In this document: positions 37,545-43,548 of the stretch, one piece after another
How the letters are laid out: each line of letters opens with the position of its first letter
Numbering within the stretch: position 1 is the first letter of the stretch
Assembly (NCBI GenBank): GCA_038924245.1
Contig: JBCKVB010000008.1
Span: 1 to 43,548, forward strand
Reading direction: 5' to 3'
Origin: SURF-13 sp038924245
Lineage (GTDB): Bacteria; Pseudomonadota; Gammaproteobacteria; SURF-13
DNA length: 43,548 nucleotides
The notes under the pieces: model-generated
Database searches by the model: none
What the model was told of the DNA's origin: nothing
The model's input: only the letters and a program-made list of their open reading frames with translations
Position numbers and translations under genes: made by a program

Positions 37545-39066
37545 ATGGCAGCGCCTAAGGAAATCATTGAACTGGTCGCGCGTTTCAGCGAGCACGTCGA
37601 GGCTTACCGCAAGGGGGGGTTGAACGAAACCCAGCTCCGGGTCGGCTTCCTCAACCCGCTCTTCGAGGCGCTCGGGTGGGACGTCCGCAATCAGCAGGGA
37701 CTCGCCGAGGCCTACCGCGACGTCATACACGAGGATGCCATCAAGATCGGCGGCAACACCAAGGCGCCCGATTACTCCTTCCGCGTCGGCGGCACCCGCA
37801 AGTTCTTCGTCGAGGCCAAGAAGCCCTCCGTGTACATCAAGGGTGAGCCCGAACCGGCCTTTCAGGTTCGCCGCTATGCCTGGTCGGCGAAGCTGCCGCT
37901 GTCCATTCTCAGCGACTTCGAAGAGTTTGCGGTCTACGACTGCACCGTCCGTCCGGGCAAGACGGACAAGGCGGACAAGGCTCGCCTCTTCTACTGGACC
38001 TTCGATCAATACGCCGAAAAGTGGGACGAGATCGCCGCGATTTTCTCGAAGGATGCCGTCCTCAAGGGCTCGTTCGACAAGTTCGCGGCAACCACCAAAG
38101 GCAAGAGGGGCACGGCCGCAGTAGACAGCGCATTCCTCGACGAGATCGAAACCTGGCGCGAATCGCTCGCCAAGAACATCGCCTTGAGCAACCCGGAACT
38201 GTCCCAGCGCGCGCTCAACTACGCCGTGCAGCAGACCATTGACCGTATCGTCTTCCTGCGCATCTGCGAGGATCGCGGCATCGAGCCCTACGGCCAGCTT
38301 CAGGCGCTGGCAAACGGGGCGAACGTCTACAAGCGGCTCACCGAACTGTTCCACAAGGCCGACCAGCGCTACAACTCCGGGCTGTTCCACTTCCGCGACG
38401 AAAAGGATCGCTCCGAGCCGCCGGACAAGCTCACGCTCAAGCTCGAAATCGGCGACAAGCCGCTCAAGGAGATTTTCCAGAATTTCTACTACCCGGACAG
38501 CCCTTATGAGTTCTCGGTCATCGGGGCGGATATTCTGGGTAGCGTCTACGAGCGATTCCTCGGAAAGGTCATTCGCCTCACCGCCGGACACCGCGCGAAG
38601 ATCGAGGAAAAGCCCGAGGTCAAGAAAGCCGGTGGCGTTTACTACACGCCGACCTATATCGTGGACTACATCGTCCGGCACACGGTCGGCAAGCTGGTCG
38701 AGGGGAAAACACCGAAAGAGGTCGAGAAACTGCGCATCCTCGATCCCGCCTGCGGCTCGGGTTCATTCCTGATCGGCGCTTATCAATATCTGCTCGACTG
38801 GCACCGCGACTGGTACGAAAAGGACGGCGCCGACAAGCACGTCAAGGGCAAGCAGCCCCAGCTTTGGCTGGGCAAGGGCAGTATGTATCGCCTCACTACA
38901 TCAGAACGCAAGCGCATCCTCATCAACAACATCTACGGCGTGGATATAGACGCCCAGGCCGTCGAGGTCACCAAGCTCTCGCTGCTGCTCAAGGTGCTGG
39001 AAGGCGAATCCGACCAGACCTTGCAGACGCAACTCTTCCACGAGCGCGTGCTGCCGGACCGGAACG
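37545..39066 (+). pseudogene. Type IIG restriction-modification enzyme, truncated by an IS3-family element
   Basis: A single-chain restriction-methyltransferase. An N-terminal nuclease domain has PD-x13-ExK (Pro75-Asp76, Glu90-Ala-Lys92, in APDYSF...FFVEAKKP). The methyltransferase domain follows, with YYTPTYIVDYIV and SAM motif I ILDPACGSGSFLIGAYQ (398-412) and IYGVDIDAQAVEV. Native sequence stops after LPDRN (residue 507). The next codons (VSTTLRHWLRGV-stop at 39104) are IS DNA. The catalytic NPPY motif and the target-recognition domain, normally several hundred more residues, are missing, so the enzyme should be inactive. The base composition is host-like. It lies downstream of tRNA-Val, in the opposite direction. 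Confidence 0.85.
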
Positions 39067-39866
39067 TGTCAACAACTTTGAGACACTGGTTGCGGGGAGT
39101 TTAGTGTCGAACGCGGTGCCTCCCCGGGTGCACGCGGCGTTGGTTTTGGCAAGTTGATGCCGACCTGCGCGGGCAGGGCGGGCGGTGTCGGATGACGCCG
39201 CGTGAAGCGCTCGGGGTGCGCCACGAACGCCTGATGGAGCACGTCCTGGCGAGCATCGTAGAGCGGCTGCGCCTGGCCGGTGTGCACCGCCGCCGGGGTC
39301 ATGTAGCCGATGCCCGAGTGGCGATGCTCGTGGTTGTACCAGGCGAAGAACCCCTGACAGAACGCGCGGGCGTGCTCGATGGAGTCGAAACGCGCGGGGA
39401 AGTCCGGCCGGTACTTGAGGGTCTTGAACTGCGCCTCCGAGTACGGGTTGTCGTCGCTGACATGCGGGCGGCTGTGGCTCTGGGTGACGGCGAGATCCGC
39501 GAGCAGCAGCGCCACGGGCTTGGAGCGCATCGAGGTGCCGCGATCGGCATGCAAGGTGAGCTGCCCGCGGGCGATGCCTTCCTTGTCGCAGGTGGCGGCG
39601 ATGAGTTCGTGGGCGAGCTCGGCGGACTCCCGCGGTGCGATCATCCAGCCGACCACGTAGCGGCTGAACACGTCGAGGATGACGTACAAGTGAAAGCACG
39701 CCCACTTGGCCGGCCCCTTCAGCTTGGTGATGTCCCAGGACCACAGCTCGCGCGGTGCGCACGCGAGCAACTCGGGTTTGGCATAGGCTGGATGAGTGAG
39801 TTCATTGCGTCGCCCGCGCGTCTCGAAGGCTTCGCGCAGCAGCCGGTAGAACGTCGACACCGAGGC
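39067..39866 (-). mobile_element. IS3-family element, copy 1 (3' part only)
   Basis: The right terminal repeat TGTCAACAACTTTGAGACACT (39067-39087) abuts the broken restriction gene. Only the C-terminal part of orfB remains; orfA, the orfB N-terminus and the left end are missing, and the other side is fused to a sugar-transferase gene. The end matches the left end of copy 2 (42842-42863) as an inverted repeat, so both belong to one family. The right end is exact; the left junction near 39866 is approximate. Confidence 0.8.
39069..39866 (-). pseudogene. IS3-family transposase OrfB, N-terminally truncated
   Basis: About 265 residues of the rve/DDE integrase domain. The catalytic triad is present as WSWDITKL, LHADRGTS and DNPYSEAQFKTLKYRPDFP, with 35 residues between the second Asp and the Glu. 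The HTH/N-terminal part is gone. The frame is continuous with the upstream sugar-transferase fragment and starts at GTG 40097, giving a 342-codon chimeric open frame. The stop codon lies inside the terminal repeat. Confidence 0.85.
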
Positions 39867-40097
39867 TGTCAGCCGCAGTTCGTCTGACAGCAAGTTGCCC
39901 GCATTATCTCTATCATCCGTCATCGTCCGAAACTTATAGAAATAGAAAGGCTTACCATACAATCCTGGGCGCTGCTGCTTGAACAGGAGGGGGCTCCCTA
40001 ATGCAAATCGCGCCAACAATGCCACAAGGAGAATCAATGGAGATAACATGGCAAGCATGAGCAAGGCTGTCAGTAAATCGAATAGGCGCTTTAGCAC
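39867..40097 (-). pseudogene. Initiating sugar transferase (WcaJ/PglC type), 5' fragment
   Basis: About 77 N-terminal residues of a polyisoprenyl-phosphate hexose-1-phosphate transferase: MLKRLFDLLTALLMLAMLSP as membrane hairpin, SPLLFKQQRPGLYGKPFYFYKFRTM with the KFRTM motif, then NLLSDELRLT. The downstream catalytic part (normally ending with VGPRP and further motifs) is replaced in frame by transposase sequence. It would have started polysaccharide repeat-unit assembly. It lies 9 bases after the glycosyltransferase gene. Confidence 0.8.
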
Positions 40098-40106
40098 GGC
40101 AGCGTT

Positions 40107-41261
40107 TCAGGACGAATGCATGAGTTGTCTGTAATACTCGATTACCGCGGACGTTACCATTTCCTTGGGAAAATCCCGCCGAGCCCGGTTGCGCGCACTC
40201 TCTCCCATTTTCTCTCTCAATACCACATCCTCGGCGAATTGCTTCATTAACCTCACGATTGACTCTACGTCCCCTGCATCATGTAATAGCCCGGTTATCC
40301 CATCTTCAACCGCATCCGTAATGCCATAAATCCGGGAAGCAATAGCGGGTATACCCACTGACGCAGCTTCAATAATGACGGTACCAAATCCCTCCCGATA
40401 ACTGGGCAGACAAAAAACATCCGCTGCCGCCATGTAATGTTCTGGCGCGCTCGAATAATCAACAAAATGCAATTTATCACCGTGAGCCTTACACAACTGT
40501 TGCATGCGCCCCCGCATGCCAGCCTCGTCTGGCCCTACAACCATACAATGCGCATCCTCTCGGCCATCGCATAAATGGCTAAACGCCTCTGCTAGATCAA
40601 GCACCCCCTTGTCCCGGTTCAGCCTCCCCAAGAACAGGAACACAACAGCATGATCAGGAATGCCCAAGCGGCTTCTAATTTCTTTGCGCGCGGCCGAATT
40701 TTGGCAAAAGCGCCGCGTATCGACACCACTTATGGAACCCTTGGCAAGCACCTTTGAATTGCAGTCTTTAATGACTCTTTCTGCGAGAAGGAAATTCCGT
40801 TGAGAGGCACTATCAACAAGAACATTAGTGGCCAGCGAAGCAATAAGCCAATCCATGCTTTTAAAAACCCATCTGTTTAATCCGGAGCGCGTCGCCCAGA
40901 CTTGGCCTGTAAAAGTGTGGATTCTCGCCCTGATGCCGGCACAAGAAGCAGCAGCCATCGCCAGCAGGCCTGCTTTGGGGGTAACTGAGTGCACAATATC
41001 GAATCTGTGCTGACGGAACAAACGAAACAAAGAAACAAGTGCCGCCAAATCCCGCCAGGGAAATATTTTCCGTTCTATGGCGAGGGGCACAATAGTGACG
41101 TTTTCTCTCTGCCAAGCCAAGCTGGCTGAATCCTCCAGGTTTGCGACCACATAAACGCGGTAAACCCGGCTCAGGGCCTGAATCTGATCCAGCAAGAAAG
41201 CATTTACAGTCATAGCGCTGGACACAACAATGCAGACTTGCTTCAAACCGCCTGTTTCCAC
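40107..41261 (-). CDS. Glycosyltransferase family 4
   Basis: About 384 residues, a GT-B retaining glycosyltransferase of surface-polysaccharide synthesis. The N-terminal domain starts LKQVCIVVSSAMTVNAFLLDQI. The C-terminal nucleotide-sugar domain has VFLFLGRLNRDKGVLDLAEAF and PSYREGFGTVIIEAASVGIP with the EX7E motif. The start is uncertain: GTG 41261 is listed, TTG 41246 (overlapping the epimerase stop) is possible, and the upstream open frame to 41366 lies inside the epimerase gene. Sugar and acceptor are unknown. Confidence 0.85.
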   Translation of the reverse strand: METGGLKQVCIVVSSAMTVNAFLLDQIQALSRVYRVYVVANLEDSASLAWQRENVTIVPLAIERKIFPWRDLAALVSLFRLFRQHRFDIVHSVTPKAGLLAMAAASCAGIRARIHTFTGQVWATRSGLNRWVFKSMDWLIASLATNVLVDSASQRNFLLAERVIKDCNSKVLAKGSISGVDTRRFCQNSAARKEIRSRLGIPDHAVVFLFLGRLNRDKGVLDLAEAFSHLCDGREDAHCMVVGPDEAGMRGRMQQLCKAHGDKLHFVDYSSAPEHYMAAADVFCLPSYREGFGTVIIEAASVGIPAIASRIYGITDAVEDGITGLLHDAGDVESIVRLMKQFAEDVVLREKMGESARNRARRDFPKEMVTSAVIEYYRQLMHSS

Positions 41262-41989
41262 TCTGTGACTAATTGCTTCAACCCCTTTTCCATGCTGACA
41301 GGATGTGCATACCCTAATTCTTGTTGAATCCGCCCCCGCCCTTTTGCCGCAGGTTTGCTGCCACAAAGTACCAGCCCTTCCACAATATTGTCCACATGAA
41401 TATAATTTGCCGATGCCCCTCCCTTGCCAATAAAAAAGAATAGGCCCCGATTGATCATTGCCACCATGCTAAATAACGAACGATTTTGCATCCTTGGCCC
41501 GAAAACATTAGCAGGGCGTAAAATTGTATAGGAGAAGGCCCCGCTTGCTGCGGCAGCAGAAACAAGCCAGTCAGACTCCGCTTTGGTTACCTCATAGACT
41601 CCCAATGGATTTTCGGGGGTTGCTTCAGTTATTACTCCCTGTGATATTGGGCCGTATGCACCAACACTGCTGAGCTGTACCCAATGTCCAACTTTACCTG
41701 CCGCAGCATCCACCAATTTCTGTGCGCCCGCCACATGTGTCGCGTGCATACATGATGAATCGCGAATCTCGCCGGCGCAATGATAAAGGACGTCGACGCC
41801 GCCTACAAAAGATTCTAGATTCTCTATTCCCCCAGGCAAGTCGCCGCGATGTATATCAACCGCATCAGGCAACCCCGACTCGCCGGATGCGCGACGTGAC
41901 AATACACGCACTTCATCGCCCTGTGCCAGATGGCGCAACACCAATTTTAGGCCGATAAAGCCGGTGCCTCCCGTGATCGCGACAATCAT
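41243..41989 (-). CDS. NAD-dependent epimerase/dehydratase, shortened at the C-terminus
   Basis: Extended SDR protein with the NAD site TGGTGFIG near the N-terminus, VLYHCAGEIRD, the Ser in LSSVGAYGP and the catalytic YEVTKAE motif (YxxxK). It acts on a nucleotide sugar, probably for the polysaccharide cluster. ATG 41989 overlaps the upstream YdcF-like stop. At 248 residues it is about 70 shorter than related proteins: after HVDNIVEGLVLCGSKPAAKG it jumps to RIQQELGYAHPVSMEKGLKQL, the usual final segment. An in-frame internal deletion of the substrate-binding region is likely, so function is doubtful. Confidence 0.8.
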   Translation of the reverse strand: MIVAITGGTGFIGLKLVLRHLAQGDEVRVLSRRASGESGLPDAVDIHRGDLPGGIENLESFVGGVDVLYHCAGEIRDSSCMHATHVAGAQKLVDAAAGKVGHWVQLSSVGAYGPISQGVITEATPENPLGVYEVTKAESDWLVSAAAASGAFSYTILRPANVFGPRMQNRSLFSMVAMINRGLFFFIGKGGASANYIHVDNIVEGLVLCGSKPAAKGRGRIQQELGYAHPVSMEKGLKQLVTEWKQAV

Positions 41990-42642
41990 GGGTTCACCGC
42001 TTGCTCCGGTGTGTTTCCAGCAGCGTAAAATCCCCCGCCAAGACGATAAAACAGGATCTTTGCCACTTCGAGCAATACATTTCGCGCCGCATTCTGATCT
42101 TTCCACCAGTCCACTGGGAAGGGCTCGTAAGGCGTTGCTAGAACTGTAACATTGACACCCGGCAACTTGTCCCGAAAAATCATGAGAGTCCGCCTTGCGT
42201 GGTAAGGCGAAGTCACTACCAGAAGCCGCCAGTTACTGCCTTGCGTCAGCTTTCGAACTGCCAGCGCCTCTTCCAAGGTGCTCACCGAAGCCTCGCCGAA
42301 AAACCCTATATCCTTATCCGGGACACCTTTCTTGATGAGCACCTGCCGATAAACCTCTTCGGCGCGCGGGAAAGGCACGCCCAACTCATCCAGTTTACGC
42401 TGGCCGGGCAAGCGGATCGGTCTGCTGATATAGACCTTGCCGGCAAAACCCTGCACATATAAATCGGCACCGTAAAATGCACGGGCGGGTTCGCCCGCCA
42501 AGACTATAATGGCATCAGCCTTCGCGGGCAAACCCGCCGTCGACAGCCAGCTTGCAACATGATTCGCTCCCAGCACCACTGCCATCATCAACAAGACGGC
42601 AACCCCCAAGAGGGCACCGCCACACCGGAGCAAACATTTCAT
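41986..42642 (-). CDS. YdcF/SanA-like DUF218 membrane protein
   Basis: A 218-residue protein with one N-terminal membrane helix (about 8-27) and a DUF218 domain: ADAIIVLAGEPARAFYGADLY, SVSTLEEALAVRKL and LVVTSPYHARRTLMIFRD. Members such as ElyC and SanA affect envelope integrity and polysaccharide carriers; DUF218 genes often occur in exopolysaccharide clusters. Its stop overlaps the epimerase ATG, so they are coupled. Confidence 0.85.
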   Translation of the reverse strand: MKCLLRCGGALLGVAVLLMMAVVLGANHVASWLSTAGLPAKADAIIVLAGEPARAFYGADLYVQGFAGKVYISRPIRLPGQRKLDELGVPFPRAEEVYRQVLIKKGVPDKDIGFFGEASVSTLEEALAVRKLTQGSNWRLLVVTSPYHARRTLMIFRDKLPGVNVTVLATPYEPFPVDWWKDQNAARNVLLEVAKILFYRLGGGFYAAGNTPEQAVNP

Positions 42643-42676
42643 GGCAGCCTGGGACGCCCAAGGCGTCGTGTCATAC

Positions 42677-42811
42677 CTACCTGATTTGCCATTTGATGCC
42701 TTCCATCAAACCCCTGATGGAGCCTGAGATGGGACCGAAATGCCGCAATTTGATAGACACAACGGCTGCCTCCAACGTCAAGCCAACCAATAGCCACAGC
42801 AGGCCACTAAT
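42677..42811 (-). pseudogene. C-terminal remnant of a membrane protein of the polysaccharide cluster
   Basis: An open stretch of about 44 codons ending in TAG: a hydrophobic segment (GLLWLLVGLTLEAAVVSIKL) and an amphipathic tail (GPISGSIRGLMEGIKWQIR). This looks like the end of a membrane-anchored glycosyltransferase or similar protein. Just upstream a stop codon interrupts the frame and the IS copy 2 terminus follows, so the gene seems to have been cut by the insertion. The identification is tentative. Confidence 0.35.
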
Positions 42812-42901
42812 CTAGAGCGAGCCCACTCCCCAAACCCCCTGTGTCAGCATGATGTGAGACACTTTCCTGAGTGAATTTACTGTAGAAAGGAAGTGACGAT
42901 C

Positions 42902-43339
42902 ATGATTCCGGAGATACACACTTTGTCTGATATCGGAGCGCTAACGAGTTCGGTGGGCAGTACACCCGATCCCGAGGTGACGGCGCTACCCAAGCGGCGG
43001 CGGTTTTCCGCGGCGTACAAGCGCCATATCGTGCGCGAAGCCGATGCCTGCAAGGCGCCAGGCGAGATCGGTGCGCTGCTGCGCCGGGAAGGGCTGTACA
43101 GCTCGCACCTCACGCACTGGCGCCGGGAGCTCGAGGCCTGCGAACAGGCGGCCCTGAGGCCTAAGCCACGCGGACCCAAGCCGCAGGCGGCCAAGGCCGA
43201 GTCGCGCCGGATCGAAGCGCTGGAGCGCGCGGTCGTGGGGTTGCGCCGCAAGCTCGAACGGTCCGAGCAGATTGTCGAGGCCCAAAAAAAACTCTGCGAG
43301 CTGCTGGGCTTGCCCCCGGCCGATGGGGTGTCGCAATGA
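42902..43339 (+). CDS. IS3-family transposase OrfA
   Basis: A 145-residue DNA-binding protein. The helix-turn-helix is RRRFSAAYKRHIVREADACK..IGALLRREGLYSSHLTHWRRE, followed by a basic linker and a leucine-zipper-like helix (RIEALERAVVGLRRKLERSE). ATG 42902 has AAGGAAG eight bases upstream; GTG 42893 is too close to that site. It overlaps orfB as ATGA, whereas many IS3 elements join the two frames by programmed -1 frameshifting. Confidence 0.9.
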   Translation: MIPEIHTLSDIGALTSSVGSTPDPEVTALPKRRRFSAAYKRHIVREADACKAPGEIGALLRREGLYSSHLTHWRRELEACEQAALRPKPRGPKPQAAKAESRRIEALERAVVGLRRKLERSEQIVEAQKKLCELLGLPPADGVSQ

Positions 43340-43548
43340 ATACCGCGCTTGAAATCGCCCCGCGCATCGGCGTGCGAGCCACCTGCGCGGCGCTCGGGGT
43401 GGCCCGCGCGACGTTCTACCGTGCGCAGTGCCCGCAGCCGACGCGGCGGCCGAGTTCCGCGCACCCGTCCTCGCCGCGGGCACTGAGCGTAGCGGAGCGG
43501 CATGACATCCTGGCGCTGCTGCACGCCCCGCCGTATCTGGACCTCAGC
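43336..43548 (+). CDS. IS3-family transposase OrfB, N-terminal part
   Basis: The first 71 codons, starting MNTALEIAPRIGVRATCAAL with GVARATFYRAQ as the N-terminal HTH. The gene leaves the window before the DDE domain, so intactness is unknown. Confidence 0.85.
   Translation, partial: MNTALEIAPRIGVRATCAALGVARATFYRAQCPQPTRRPSSAHPSSPRALSVAERHDILALLHAPPYLDLS

Larger units (their letters stand above)
42840..43548 (+). mobile_element. IS3-family element, copy 2 (5' part, runs off the window)
   Basis: Left terminal repeat TGTCAGCATGATGTGAGACACT (42842-42863), then orfA and the start of orfB. Compared with copy 1 the ends match as TGTCARCA...TGAGACACT. The two copies are in opposite orientation and enclose the polysaccharide genes. 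Confidence 0.85.

Overview
The window is chromosomal DNA from a GC-rich gammaproteobacterium. The evidence is conserved neighbourhoods: rlmN-pilW-rodZ-ispG-hisS-(ccm)-yfgM-bamB-der, xseA divergent from guaB-guaA, tadA after guaA, and thrS-infC-rpmI-rplT-pheS-pheT-ihfA-merR. A type IV pilus assembly lipoprotein, BAM and Mla lipoproteins and a complete System I cytochrome c maturation set indicate a diderm that respires with c-type cytochromes. The genus cannot be told from the sequence; a Chromatiales- or Acidiferrobacterales-like lineage is only a guess.

Layout. (1) 1-14818, plus strand: rlmN end, pilW, rodZ, ispG, hisS, then ccmABCDEFGHI between hisS and yfgM, then yfgM, bamB, der. (2) 14855-18045, minus strand: mlaA, an M23 peptidase with an unclear start, xseA. 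(3) 18161-21310: guaB and guaA. (4) About 21311-27637: an AT-rich integrated element at the 3' end of guaA, bounded by imperfect copies of the guaA tail. It carries a tyrosine integrase, a methyltransferase plus AlkB pair that looks Bacteroidota-derived, a serine recombinase, several small genes, a ribbon-helix-helix-like protein, a possible HUH Rep-like protein and a repeat-rich non-coding block. (5) 27798-29363: tadA, a hicBA toxin-antitoxin cassette flanked by a perfect 29-bp repeat of the tadA 3' end, repeats, an EAL-domain remnant and tRNA-Pro(GGG). (6) 29488-37355, minus strand: merR, ihfA, pheT, pheS, rplT, rpmI, infC, thrS and tRNA-Val(GAC). (7) 37545-43548: a decayed accessory zone holding a type IIG restriction-modification gene cut by an IS3-family element, a surface-polysaccharide cluster (sugar transferase, glycosyltransferase, epimerase, YdcF-like protein, membrane-protein remnant) damaged by IS copies, and the start of a second copy of the same IS family.

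The ccm genes work together: CcmABCD load heme on CcmE, CcmG and CcmH handle the apocytochrome thiols, and CcmF/H/I ligate heme. guaB-guaA make GMP from IMP. Two housekeeping genes, ccmC and guaA, each carry one extra base in a homopolymer run; sequencing error is the simplest explanation.

The most interesting signals are the guaA island with its methyltransferase/AlkB pair, the HUH-like gene beside repeats, the hicBA cassette between 29-bp repeats, short REP-like elements that begin exactly on stop codons, and three intergenic hairpins built from simple repeats next to der, guaA and pheS-pheT.
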